Counted from the first letter of the stretch, positions 26,621-35,443 are shown. The stretch is 64,000 bases of DNA from Cyclobacteriaceae bacterium (GCA_030584025.1 CP129487.1:1240001-1304000), one strand, 5' to 3'. Numbers and translations are program-made. The notes: a model not told the origin generated them from the sequence alone.

Positions 26621-27538
26621 TCACTCCGAAACTTTTACAAAAGTCCGCATTTTCATTTCAAATTTGTCAGACTTGTAGTCAACGGTCGATTTAGAACTTT
26701 CTAACCAACCTGTCTTGTGATTAAGAATATAGGTCGTCAAGTTAATCATATCATCGTAGTTGAATTTCTCCATAGTCGCTGTGCTGTCAGCAAGTATATC
26801 ATTTAGAGACTTTTCGAACTTAATATTTAATTCAATTTCTTGAATGTCGCCTGAAAACGACTTTGAATGATATGTTAATGTTGTAGGAAAAATTTCTCCA
26901 GTCTTAGGGTTGGGCATAGTCGTTTCTTCAACAATGTCACCATTTACAGGATTTTTAATGTTATAAATTGCCAATAGTTCCGAAGCTTCTTTCACAATTG
27001 CGGCCTGGAGCTGGTCAGCAATTATCCCATTGTTTCGAGTTATTCGTTTAAAGTCTTCACTTTCTTTGTCACTTATCTTAATTGAATCTCTGGTACTAAG
27101 GAATGTGTCCATGTACTTTTCAAAGTGATTATCAAAGTCAATGATGTCAATTAATTTTCCATTTTCGGAAATCTTAACTTTGTATGGGATATTAAATTTG
27201 ACCAAGTCCTTTGTAATCTCAAAGACATTATTCATTCTGCTTGACAAATCTCGTAATGAGTCTACCGTTGTAGTTATTGATAAATCACCTAAGGGTTGGA
27301 GTGCAATTTCAACTATGTAATCCTGTCCAACTTTTTCAACTACTGTCACTTTAAGTTTTTTTTCGTACTCGGTATTAATAATTGTATCCGAGTCTGTCCT
27401 GACAAATATTGACCCCTGTTCATTAAAAAATCTATAGTCACCAGTTGTCCACTTAGGTTTTATTGTTTCACTCTCGGAGTCTCTATTACCGCAACTAATT
27501 GTCGCAATAAGAAATACTGTCAATATAATTCGCGTCAT
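26621..27538 (-). CDS. Cassette gene: putative lipoprotein of unknown function
   Basis: A 305-residue protein with an SPII signal (TRIILTVFLIATISCG, Cys 16), so probably anchored in the outer or inner membrane facing the periplasm. The mature part is rich in charged residues and beta strands (KVTVVEKVGQDYIVEIALQP, IPYKVKISENGKLIDIIDFD) and ends KFEMKMRTFVKVSE. No known domain is recognised. It is the first cassette from the right boundary of the array; its start lies 14 bases from the flanking repeat and its stop touches the opposite arm. Confidence 0.75.
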   Translation of the reverse strand: MTRIILTVFLIATISCGNRDSESETIKPKWTTGDYRFFNEQGSIFVRTDSDTIINTEYEKKLKVTVVEKVGQDYIVEIALQPLGDLSITTTVDSLRDLSSRMNNVFEITKDLVKFNIPYKVKISENGKLIDIIDFDNHFEKYMDTFLSTRDSIKISDKESEDFKRITRNNGIIADQLQAAIVKEASELLAIYNIKNPVNGDIVEETTMPNPKTGEIFPTTLTYHSKSFSGDIQEIELNIKFEKSLNDILADSTATMEKFNYDDMINLTTYILNHKTGWLESSKSTVDYKSDKFEMKMRTFVKVSE

Positions 27539-27666
27539 GCCTAATCGTCCCTAAAGTTATGGCTGCCAACAACCAAATATACACATTACTCAAAGCAAAT
27601 ATGCTTCATTTCCGGTGTGAAAAAGAGGATATTTATATTGTGCTATAGTCTAATTACGCCAACTGT

Positions 27667-28836
27667 TTACTTCAGCAAACGTGCAAGCCCTGCCTCCAAC
27701 CCTCTCAATTCGGCCAGGCCTTTTAGCCTGCCAATGGCCGAGTAGCCGGGGTAGGTTTTCTTGTTCAGGTCGTCCAGCATCTGGTGGCCATGGTCGGGGC
27801 GCATGGGTATGGGGTTGCCGGTGCGATTCATGAGTTTGAGTACTTCATGTACAACCGCTACCATGTCGGTGTCGCCTTCCAGGTGGTTGGCTTCGTAAAA
27901 ATTTCCTTCGGCATCGCGTTTGGTGTTGCGCAAATGTAAAAAATGAATACGCTCCCCAAATTTTTGAATCATGCCTAAAATGTTGTTGTCGGCTCGGGCA
28001 CCAAAGGAGCCGGTGCAAAAGCACAAGCCGTTTGCCGGAGAGGGTGCGGCTTCCAGTAATTCCTGCACGTCTTTTTCAGTGCTTACCACACGTGGTAAAC
28101 CCAACACGGGGTAGGGTGGGTCATCGGGGTGTATCGCTAGTTTCAATCCCACTTCTTCAGCAACGGGTGTCACTTCTTGCAAAAAATGAAACAGGTGCTG
28201 CTTCAGTTTGGCCGCGTCTATGTGTTCGTATTGTTTCAGGGCAGTCAGTACTTGTTCGGGTGTAAAGCTTTCATCGCTGCCGGGCAGGCCGAGCATGGCG
28301 TTCTGAAAAAGAAATTTCTTTTCTTCTTCGCTCATGCGTTTAAAGCGTGCGGTTGCTTTTTCTATTTCTTCGGGTGCGTAATCTTTATCAGCGTTTGGCC
28401 TTTTTAATAAAAATAAATCGAACGCTACAAAAGCTGCGCGTTCAAAGTACAGGGCTTTGCTTCCGTTGGGCAAGGTGTACGAAACATTGGTGCGCAACCA
28501 ATCCAGTATGGGCATAAAATTGTAGGTCACTACTTTTAAGCCGCAAGCTGCTACGTTACGCAGACTGGTTTTGTATTGCTCAATATATTGCTCGTAGTTG
28601 CCGGTTTGTTTTTTGATGTCTTCATGTACGGGCAGACTTTCAATCACGGTCCACGTTAAACCGGCATCTTCAATTACTTTTTTTCGTTTGTTGATTTCTT
28701 CCTTTGTCCACACGTCCCCAACCGGAACGTGATGCAGGGCGGTAACCACGCCTGTGCATCCGGCCTGGCGTATATCGCTTAAGCTTACGGGATCATTTGG
28801 CCCGAACCACCGCATGGTTTGCTCCATTCTTTTCAT
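27667..28836 (-). CDS. uxuA: D-mannonate dehydratase
   Basis: Cytoplasmic enzyme dehydrating D-mannonate to 2-keto-3-deoxygluconate in glucuronate breakdown. It opens MEQTMRWFGPNDPVSLSDIR with the family's QAGCTGVVTALHHVPVGDVW and shows LAIHPDDPPYPVLGLPRVVS, NGLCFCTGSFGARADN, HFLHLRNTKRD, and RPDHGHQMLDD, which carry the metal-binding histidines and cysteine. Length about 389 is normal. Starts at 28836 or 28827 are both plausible ATGs. It ends the lacI-GH67-SDR-uxuA series and handles glucuronate released by GH67. Confidence 0.96.
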   Translation of the reverse strand: MKRMEQTMRWFGPNDPVSLSDIRQAGCTGVVTALHHVPVGDVWTKEEINKRKKVIEDAGLTWTVIESLPVHEDIKKQTGNYEQYIEQYKTSLRNVAACGLKVVTYNFMPILDWLRTNVSYTLPNGSKALYFERAAFVAFDLFLLKRPNADKDYAPEEIEKATARFKRMSEEEKKFLFQNAMLGLPGSDESFTPEQVLTALKQYEHIDAAKLKQHLFHFLQEVTPVAEEVGLKLAIHPDDPPYPVLGLPRVVSTEKDVQELLEAAPSPANGLCFCTGSFGARADNNILGMIQKFGERIHFLHLRNTKRDAEGNFYEANHLEGDTDMVAVVHEVLKLMNRTGNPIPMRPDHGHQMLDDLNKKTYPGYSAIGRLKGLAELRGLEAGLARLLK

Positions 28837-28849
28837 TTCAATTTTCAAT

Positions 28850-28938
28850 TAACAATTTTCAATTATCAATGAGCAATTAATAGTTAACAATTTTATTGTC
28901 AATTGCCAATTGTTAACTGCTAATTGTTAATTGTAATT
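28850..28938. repeat. AT-rich inverted repeats between uxuA and SDR genes
   Basis: The gap is built of short repeats of CAATT, TTAAC and TCAATTATCAAT in both orientations, for example CAATTGCCAATTGTTAAC and AATTAATAGTTAACAATT. It can fold into several weak hairpins. It lies within the presumed operon and may be a processing or attenuation region. No gene. Confidence 0.6.
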
Positions 28939-28940
28939 GA

Positions 28941-29681
28941 TTAAAACCCAATCGAATTCCCTCCATCCACAGGCACTACTGTTCCGGTAATGAAAGTTGA
29001 ATCATCGGAGGCGAGGAAGTATGCCGCGTTGGCTACATCGTTAGGATCTCCCAAACGGCCCATCGGGGTACGCGACAATACTTTTTGTTTTCTTTCGGGG
29101 TCGCCATTCAAAGCTGTGGCCGACATTTTCGTGGCAATAAAACCAGGGGCAATGCAATTCACACGAACGCCATGCGGAGAAAGTTCAACAGCCAGGGTTC
29201 GTGTCATTCCTTCAATGGCTGTTTTGGATGCCGCATACGCCACCACTCCGGGCAAGCCGTATTGCGCAGCCATTGAACTGATATTGATGATGCTGCCTGA
29301 TTTTTTTGCCACCATGTTTTTTGCTACTTCTCGCGTAAGCGCAAACACGCTGGTGAGGTTCGTGAGCAGAATTTGCTGAAACTCCTGATCGGTAACTTCG
29401 AGTGCACTTTTCTTCAGGTTGATGCCGGCATTGTTTACCAGTACATCCACCTGGCCGTGTTGGTTTATGATTTTCTTAATGAGTTCAGGAATGCTGTTCA
29501 GGTTGGTTACATCAAAGGCAATGGCTTCACCGTTGCTGCCCAATAGGGCAACTGCTTCATTCAGCTTTTGCTCATCCCTGCCCAATATGATGGTGTGGAT
29601 GCCTTGTTGTGAAAACTTTCGGGCAATAGCAAAACCGATTCCTGATGATCCTCCGGTTACAATGGCAATCTTTTTTCCCAT
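28941..29681 (-). CDS. Short-chain dehydrogenase, probable D-fructuronate (mannonate) reductase
   Basis: Classical SDR of 246 residues: cofactor motif TGGSSGIG, NNAG, the catalytic Ser in IINISSMAA, YAASK, and a PVDGG end. It sits between the alpha-glucuronidase and uxuA genes, exactly where a fructuronate-to-mannonate reductase is needed, and no UxuB-type long-chain dehydrogenase is in the window. That role is an inference from context; a 3-oxoacyl-ACP-reductase-like or gluconate dehydrogenase is the alternative. The ATG at 29681 is used over an upstream TTG. Confidence 0.8.
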   Translation of the reverse strand: MGKKIAIVTGGSSGIGFAIARKFSQQGIHTIILGRDEQKLNEAVALLGSNGEAIAFDVTNLNSIPELIKKIINQHGQVDVLVNNAGINLKKSALEVTDQEFQQILLTNLTSVFALTREVAKNMVAKKSGSIINISSMAAQYGLPGVVAYAASKTAIEGMTRTLAVELSPHGVRVNCIAPGFIATKMSATALNGDPERKQKVLSRTPMGRLGDPNDVANAAYFLASDDSTFITGTVVPVDGGNSIGF

Positions 29682-29703
29682 GCTGTATAACAATTAAGCC
29701 TTA

Positions 29704-31863
29704 TCACCATTGCGGCCTGATGCCAGGTGCATAAGGGAATTCCAAATTCATATAATAGTCTAATGTCTTGTCGGGTTTTTCCAATCCCTCTGGTATCGGC
29801 AAACCCGAAAACGTCTGAAAGTACAACACACAGGCATTGCGCCACCAGATGGCTTCGTTGTATTGAATGGTCAGCAGCATCTTCACGTGTTCAAAGCGTT
29901 CACGGTCGATTTTGCCCTCCAGTGCATTCCATTGCTGTTGAAACGATTTTACTTCTTCTGCACCAGCATAGTAGTGGTGGCAAATTTCTTCCCACAACGT
30001 TTTTCCCGATTTCAGTTTTTCGTTCCAACCTACATGATGAAACCACAACAGAAACTTTTCAGGACATTGTTCACGCGAACCAAACAATTTGGCTACAGGT
30101 TCTGCATATTGAGCAATGGCATTGCTACCTGTTGCTGTACGATTAAAACCAATACCTTCTTTGCTGGCCTGATGGTAGTATACAGATGTCCAGTCGGCAC
30201 GGTGTTTATCTTTAATCCATGGAGCGGGACCGTAATGATGGCTCCAACCCATGATGTGGTGCAACCCGAGTGGCGTCATGTATGATATAGTGGTTTCCCA
30301 CGAGTTATCCATAATTTCTTTCGCAGGGTTTACAAAGCTTGCATCATTGGTGAAGGTCATGCGTAACCATTCTTCCGCGATGTCTTGTGCAGAGCGTTGA
30401 TGATCCCACGCCAACCTTCCATAGGCATACCAGTTGGCTTGTGCAAACGGATGGCCAGTCCAGTTTCTATCTGTACCGATGTTGGCTACACCGGCAATAC
30501 CGGAAAGCTGGTGGCTGTCGACTGATCCGTCAATCACTTTTGCTACTGTCGATCCTGGACCTTTGGCATGCGTATCGGCATCCAGGCATTCTTTAAATTG
30601 ATTGGCCAGGTAAACGAGGTGCGTACTGAAGCCGGTGTATTCCTGTGTTAGTTGAAACTCCATCATGAGCGGAGTGTTGGGTATCGTACCGAACATGGGG
30701 TGGAACGGTTCGCGCGGTTGAAAATCGATGGCCCCGTTTTTAACCTGGATCAACACATTTTTTCTGAACGTTCCGTCAAGTGGTTTGAATTCGTTGTAGG
30801 CTTGCTTCGCACGATCATCAGGCACTTTATCATCGTATACAAAGGCACGCCACATCACCACACCATTAAATGGGGCTACTGCATCGGCCAACATGTTTGC
30901 GCCATCAGCATGGTTGCGGTTGTAGTTTTGCGGGCCCGGTTGTCCTTCCGAGTTTGCTTTAACCAAGAAGCCCCCGAAGTCGGGAATGTGTGTGTAAATC
31001 TCCTTCACCTTGTCTTTCCACCATTGCTGAACGGTTTCATCCAGGGGATCTGCTGTTTTTAATCCACCCAATTCAATGGGCGCACTGAAGCGTGCCGTGA
31101 GGTAAATTTTTATGCCATACGGACGAAACACATCTGCCAGTGCGGCTACTTTTTCAAGATAGTGTTCGGAAAGTACACGTGCGTTTGCATTTACGTTGGT
31201 CACCACTGTTCCGTTTATGCCGATGGAGGCATTTGCACGGGCATAGTCGTGATAACGCGGGTCGATATAGCCGGGAAGTTTATGCCAATCCCACAATGAA
31301 AACCCGGCATAGCCGCGTTCAACGGTGCGATCAAGATTATCCCAATGATTTAAAACGCGAAGATCAATGCGCGGTGAACTTTCAATATCAAGTTTGTCAA
31401 TGGATTGATGGGTTTGCAACAGTTTAAGAAAATGAAATGTGCCATAGAGCACGCCAATTTCTTCCGGTGCAGTAATGACGGTTATTTTTTTTCCTTTTTG
31501 TGTGATGGTGAGAATAAGAAAACCTTCACGCCCCAGGTTTTTCAGTCGTGCCTCAAGGTTGAGTTTTTTTATTTCCGGTGTATTGGATGTTCCGGCCAGC
31601 ACAGTTGAAGCGGTAACAGCATTTGATTCCGGAACCTTCGTGCCAAGCAAACCACCAAGACCTTGCGCCAGTTCTTTGCGTACCAACGAAAGGGTAGGGG
31701 AATTTCCTTCTACCTTCCAACCTTTGATTTGTTTTCGGTAATGAGCAAGAACTGTAGTGTTATCCACGCAATCGTACCGCAACCATAGGCGGTACCCATC
31801 TTCTGCCCGGGCAGCAAGAGTAAGCGTAAGAAGCAGCGTAAGAAGGAGTGGCAGTTTTTTCAT
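29704..31863 (-). CDS. Alpha-glucuronidase, GH67
   Basis: Releases 4-O-methyl-D-glucuronic acid from xylo-oligosaccharides. Signal peptide (LLLTLLLTLTLAARA) then the GH67 layout over 719 residues: an N-terminal hexosaminidase-like domain; the catalytic barrel with LRVLNHWDNLDRTVERGYAG, FGGFLVKANSEGQPGPQNYN and TYEW-like regions; and a helical C-terminal domain (ISYMTPLGLHHIMGWSHHYG). Length and motifs are complete. It starts 17 bases after lacI stops and is followed by the uronate-catabolic SDR and uxuA. Confidence 0.96.
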   Translation of the reverse strand: MKKLPLLLTLLLTLTLAARAEDGYRLWLRYDCVDNTTVLAHYRKQIKGWKVEGNSPTLSLVRKELAQGLGGLLGTKVPESNAVTASTVLAGTSNTPEIKKLNLEARLKNLGREGFLILTITQKGKKITVITAPEEIGVLYGTFHFLKLLQTHQSIDKLDIESSPRIDLRVLNHWDNLDRTVERGYAGFSLWDWHKLPGYIDPRYHDYARANASIGINGTVVTNVNANARVLSEHYLEKVAALADVFRPYGIKIYLTARFSAPIELGGLKTADPLDETVQQWWKDKVKEIYTHIPDFGGFLVKANSEGQPGPQNYNRNHADGANMLADAVAPFNGVVMWRAFVYDDKVPDDRAKQAYNEFKPLDGTFRKNVLIQVKNGAIDFQPREPFHPMFGTIPNTPLMMEFQLTQEYTGFSTHLVYLANQFKECLDADTHAKGPGSTVAKVIDGSVDSHQLSGIAGVANIGTDRNWTGHPFAQANWYAYGRLAWDHQRSAQDIAEEWLRMTFTNDASFVNPAKEIMDNSWETTISYMTPLGLHHIMGWSHHYGPAPWIKDKHRADWTSVYYHQASKEGIGFNRTATGSNAIAQYAEPVAKLFGSREQCPEKFLLWFHHVGWNEKLKSGKTLWEEICHHYYAGAEEVKSFQQQWNALEGKIDRERFEHVKMLLTIQYNEAIWWRNACVLYFQTFSGLPIPEGLEKPDKTLDYYMNLEFPYAPGIRPQW

Positions 31864-31880
31864 GTGGCTGAAAGGACGGC

Positions 31881-32903
31881 TTATTTCTTCTGTGAAGATT
31901 GACGGATGATCAATTCATGTCGTAATACGATGGTATTGAGGTTGGCGGTATTGCTCTTATTCAGCTTGTTCAACAGCGTGGCAGCGGCCACTTCTCCCAT
32001 TTCCTGGCCGGGATAATTCACGGTAGTCAGGTTAGGTTCAATTACTTTTGAGACCGGGTCGTTGTTGAAGCCAACAAATGCGATGTCTTCTGGTATTTTT
32101 ATTCCTGCTAACTTTAGTTCACGCATGCAAGCAACTGCCGAAGTGTCGTTGGCAGCAAAAACACCATCAGGCTTTTCATTCATATTTAAAATCTGTCGCG
32201 CGGCTTCTTCGCCACCCATATCGCTCAGGTTGTTACTGATCACCAACTCCGGATCAAACGCAATTCCTTTTTCCTGAAGGGCTTGTTTGTATCCGGCCAA
32301 ACGATCGGCATATACATTTCGGTTTAAACTTCCGGAAAGGTGAACAATGCGTTTACAGCCTTGCTCCAATAGGTGTTTGGTTGCATCGTAACCAGCTTGT
32401 TTGTTATCAATCACGATACTCGTACAGCCCGGGTGTTCGAGAATACGGTCGAAGAAAATGATGGGAATGTTTTTCTTCAATAAGGCTTCGAAGTGATCGG
32501 TATCTTTTGTGTCGAATGCCAGCGACACCATCAGCCCATCAATGCGACTGTTATACATGGTGTTTACGCCTGCAATTTCTTTTTTGAATGATTCCTGCGA
32601 TTGAGAGATGATGAGGTTGTATCCATTTTCATTCACCAGTTTCTCCATACCAGCAATTACAGTCGACATGAAATAACTGTTAAGGCGCGGAACGATCACG
32701 CCTATCGTGTTGGTTTTTTTTCGCCTGAGGTTACTCGCAAAGGTGTTGTACTGGTACCCCATCTTTTTTGCGGTATCCAGAATTTTCCTTTTCGTATCTT
32801 TTCGGATGCCTGGATGATCTTTCAGTCCGCGGCTAACGGTGGCAGGGGAAACGTTGAGAGCCTCTGCGATATCGTAAATGGTGACATCTTTGTGGTGTGT
32901 CAT
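31881..32903 (-). CDS. LacI-family transcriptional regulator
   Basis: Repressor of 340 residues with an N-terminal helix-turn-helix VTIYDIAEALNVSPATVSRG, hinge helix (TFASNLRRKKT) and a periplasmic-binding-protein-like effector domain containing VFAANDTSAVACMRELKLAG and IAFVGFNNDPVS. It heads the lacI-GH67-SDR-uxuA transcription unit. A near-perfect palindrome (32970-32983) and a related site (32905-32917) lie in its promoter, so it probably controls itself, the divergent GH3 gene and, judging from the same motif at 59477, the xylan locus. The effector is likely a xylan- or uronate-derived sugar. Confidence 0.95.
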   Translation of the reverse strand: MTHHKDVTIYDIAEALNVSPATVSRGLKDHPGIRKDTKRKILDTAKKMGYQYNTFASNLRRKKTNTIGVIVPRLNSYFMSTVIAGMEKLVNENGYNLIISQSQESFKKEIAGVNTMYNSRIDGLMVSLAFDTKDTDHFEALLKKNIPIIFFDRILEHPGCTSIVIDNKQAGYDATKHLLEQGCKRIVHLSGSLNRNVYADRLAGYKQALQEKGIAFDPELVISNNLSDMGGEEAARQILNMNEKPDGVFAANDTSAVACMRELKLAGIKIPEDIAFVGFNNDPVSKVIEPNLTTVNYPGQEMGEVAAATLLNKLNKSNTANLNTIVLRHELIIRQSSQKK

Positions 32904-32904
32904 T

Positions 32905-32917
32905 TCAATCGATTACA
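32905..32917. promoter_or_regulatory. Operator-like site overlapping lacI translation start
   Basis: TTCAATCGATTACA-type sequence with core AATCGATT at 32907-32914, right in front of the lacI ATG. It has the core but weaker flanks than the 32970 site and may be an auxiliary autoregulatory site. Confidence 0.4.
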
Positions 32918-32969
32918 TGACAAATTAACACTAAAAATGGCAAAAAATACGTGTTATAAAATAATTAAG

Positions 32970-32983
32970 TGCAATCGGTTGCA
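32970..32983. promoter_or_regulatory. LacI-type operator in the lacI/GH3 divergent promoter
   Basis: TGCAATCGGTTGCA lies 67 bases upstream of lacI and 106 bases before the GH3 start. It is the exact reverse complement of the site at 59477-59490 and differs in two bases from the pectin-locus site at 1584. This placement suits control of both divergent genes. Confidence 0.7.
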
Positions 32984-33088
32984 TTATAAAGGGTAATTTA
33001 TTCTATTAATGGTTCAATTTTGAACCCTGAAAAACGCCAAAACCCGATCAAAATGGCCAGATTTTATCAAAAACCCATTTTTAATGTT

Positions 33089-35269
33089 ATGCAACAAAAG
33101 TACATCATTTCGTTGATAGCATTTTTATGCTTTTTAGGTGCTCAAGCACAACAAGTTGCTCCCTATCTCGATCCGGAGCAGCCCATGGAGACCCGAGTGC
33201 AAGACCTGATCGGGCGTTTAACACTGCAGGAAAAGGTTTCCCAAATGATGCATGCGAGCCCAGCTATTGAAAGGCTCCAAATACCGGCCTACAATTGGTG
33301 GAATGAGGCTTTGCATGGCGTAGGCCGTGGGGGTGTGGCCACAGTTTTTCCGCAGGCCATTGGCATGGGCGCTACATTTGATGAACACCTTATATATAGA
33401 GTGTCGTCTGCTATTTCAGATGAGGCCCGGGCCATGTACAATGCTGCTGTCTCAAAAGGCTATCACCAGCAATATGGCGGGTTAACCTTCTGGACACCCA
33501 ACATCAATATCTTCCGCGATCCGCGTTGGGGCCGCGGACAGGAAACATATGGTGAAGATCCGTATTTAATGTCGCGATTGGGTGTGGCATTTGTTCGTGG
33601 CTTGCAAGGCGATAATCCAAACTATCTGAAAACGGCAGCGTGCGCCAAGCACTTTGCGGTACACAGCGGACCGGAAAAACTTCGGCATGAATTCAATGCG
33701 GTATCATCGGCAAAGGATTTGCGCGAAACTTATTTACCTGCCTTTAAGGCGTTGGTGAATGCCAATGTAGAAGCGGTGATGTGTGCGTACAACAGCACGA
33801 ATGGTGAACCGTGTTGCTCCAACAATTTTTTACTGAATGAAGTGCTTCGCAAGGAGTGGGGTTTTAAAGGCCATATTGTTACCGATTGCTGGGCGGTTGC
33901 CGATTACTATAACGGACACAACGTGGTGAAGACACAAGCGGAAGCCGCTGCCATGGTGGTGAAGCAAGGCGTAAGTTTAAATTGTGGAAGTGAATATAGT
34001 GCGTTGATAGAAGCCGTTGAAAAGAAGCTGGTTACGGAAAAGGAAATTGATGATGCGCTCGCCATTTTGTTGCGCACGCGTTTTAAGCTGGGTCTGCTCG
34101 ATCCGAAAGAACGAAATCCGTACAACGCCATTTCAACAGATGTGATAAATAGTGAGAAACACCGTGCACTCGCCAGGGAGACTGCTCAGAAATCCATAGT
34201 ACTGTTGAAGAACAATGGTGCGTTGCCATTGCGTAATGATCTGAATAAATATTTTATCACGGGCCCGAATGCTGCTAACGTTGAGGTGCTGCTCGGCAAT
34301 TACTATGGCGTAAATCCACAGATGGTTACGGTAGTGGAGGGAATTGCTGCGGCCATCGAACCCGGAAGCCAGCTACAATACCGTCAAGGTATTATGCTGG
34401 ATCGTCCCAATGCCAACCCACAAGACTGGTCGACTGGAAATGCAAAGAATAGTGATGCCACCTTTGTGGTAATGGGCATCAGTGGCTTGCTGGAAGGTGA
34501 AGAAGGTGAGTCGATTGCATCACCCACATTTGGTGATCGGTTAGACTATAACCTCCCGGCACATCAGATACAATTTTTGAAGAAATTAAAAGAAGGGCAT
34601 TCCAATCCGGTTATCGCCATCATTAATGGAGGTAGCCCCATGAACCTGGCTGAGGTGCATGAGTTGGCCGATGCGGTACTGTTAGTTTGGTATCCGGGTC
34701 AGGAGGGAGGCAATGCAGTAGCCGATATTATTTTCGGAAAAACTTCGCCTTCCGGCAGGTTGCCGATTACGTTTCCCAAGTCATTGGATCAACTTCCTGC
34801 CTATGAAGATTATTCCATGAAAGGAAGAACGTATCGCTACATGGAAGCTGAGCCGCTTTATCCGTTTGGTTATGGATTGAGCTACACTTCATTCGCCTAT
34901 AGCGATTTAAAATTATCAGCTGCATCTGTCAAGAAAAATCAACCCGTTGAAGTTGAAGTTACAGTTACCAACACCGGAAAAGTGGAGGGTGAAGAAGTTG
35001 TTCAACTCTATGTATCGCATGTCAACTCCAAAATACCTGCGCCCTTGTTTACCCTTTCCGGCATCAAGCGTGTAGCCTTGAAACCAGGCCAGTCGGAGAA
35101 AGTCAAGTTTACGATTACAGCTGATATGTATTCCATTGTGAATGAGAAGGGCGTATCCGTGATACAACCCGGTAACGTGCGTGTATCGGTTGGCGGGTCA
35201 CTTCCCGGTAGCCGCAGTGAGGCGCTGGGTGCATCTAAAGGTTTGCAGAATACTTTTGCAATTAAATAA
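33089..35269 (+). CDS. Beta-xylosidase/beta-glucosidase, GH3
   Basis: Exo-hydrolase for xylo-oligosaccharides. The ATG at 33089 gives a clean signal peptide (QQKYIISLIAFLCFLGAQAQ); earlier in-frame starts would put the signal inside. GH3 N-domain motifs: YNWWNEALHGVGR, TPNINIFRDPRWGRGQETYG, KHFAVHSGPE and GHIVTDCWAV with nucleophile D266. The (alpha/beta)6 sandwich and a C-terminal FN3-like domain (VEVEVTVTNTGKVEGEEVVQ) follow. 726 residues is normal. NWWNEALHGV and TDCWA favour xylosidase over glucosidase. Confidence 0.93.
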   Translation: MQQKYIISLIAFLCFLGAQAQQVAPYLDPEQPMETRVQDLIGRLTLQEKVSQMMHASPAIERLQIPAYNWWNEALHGVGRGGVATVFPQAIGMGATFDEHLIYRVSSAISDEARAMYNAAVSKGYHQQYGGLTFWTPNINIFRDPRWGRGQETYGEDPYLMSRLGVAFVRGLQGDNPNYLKTAACAKHFAVHSGPEKLRHEFNAVSSAKDLRETYLPAFKALVNANVEAVMCAYNSTNGEPCCSNNFLLNEVLRKEWGFKGHIVTDCWAVADYYNGHNVVKTQAEAAAMVVKQGVSLNCGSEYSALIEAVEKKLVTEKEIDDALAILLRTRFKLGLLDPKERNPYNAISTDVINSEKHRALARETAQKSIVLLKNNGALPLRNDLNKYFITGPNAANVEVLLGNYYGVNPQMVTVVEGIAAAIEPGSQLQYRQGIMLDRPNANPQDWSTGNAKNSDATFVVMGISGLLEGEEGESIASPTFGDRLDYNLPAHQIQFLKKLKEGHSNPVIAIINGGSPMNLAEVHELADAVLLVWYPGQEGGNAVADIIFGKTSPSGRLPITFPKSLDQLPAYEDYSMKGRTYRYMEAEPLYPFGYGLSYTSFAYSDLKLSAASVKKNQPVEVEVTVTNTGKVEGEEVVQLYVSHVNSKIPAPLFTLSGIKRVALKPGQSEKVKFTITADMYSIVNEKGVSVIQPGNVRVSVGGSLPGSRSEALGASKGLQNTFAIK

Positions 35270-35311
35270 TCACGCTCACGATTATCGCTTTGAACTACGC
35301 TGCGATTCATA

Positions 35312-35404
35312 AACCACAAAGAACGCAAAGGTTCTCACTAAGTTCACAAAGATTTTTAGTGCTGTGCCCTTTGTGTGTATTTTTATTTGTGTGCTTTGTG
35401 ATTA
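35312..35404. repeat. Dispersed inverted repeat, CACAAAG family, copy 4
   Basis: AACCACAAAGAACGCAAAGG and TTCACAAAG face CCCTTTGTGTG and GTGTGCTTTGTGATT. It fills the 174-base gap between GH3 and the symporter. Nothing else recognisable there. Confidence 0.8.
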
Positions 35405-35443
35405 AATTTTCAATTCTTCAGTACACTAAACCCTAAACAATAC

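Larger units (their letters stand above)
24181..27570 (-). mobile_element. Integron-type gene cassette array without integrase (CALIN-like), three cassettes
   Basis: Three consecutive leftward genes are each bounded by a private inverted repeat: 24306-24322 with 25472-25489, 25646-25664 with 26426-26444, and 26603-26620 with 27553-27570. Between genes lie structured elements with R'', a 5-base spacer, L'', a palindromic core, L' and an abutting R', the order known for attC sites. In an integrated cassette the start TTRRRY and the trailing RYYYAAC come from one attC and must be complementary, which is what is seen three times. Gene orientation also fits. No integrase or attI was recognised, and 27571-27666 holds no gene. 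The cassette genes look more AT-rich than neighbours. Confidence 0.72.

Noticed and set aside
24181..27570. Insertion sequence or transposon remnant as explanation for the repeats
   Set aside because: No transposase or remnant is present, the flanking repeats are private to each gene, and the box order fits attC sites instead.
24099..27666. CRISPR array
   Set aside because: The repeated elements are about 175 bases, imperfect and separated by genes; there are no short regular spacers or cas genes.
33020..33088. Earlier start for GH3
   Set aside because: The extra 23 residues would bury the signal peptide; the ATG at 33089 places it at the N-terminus.
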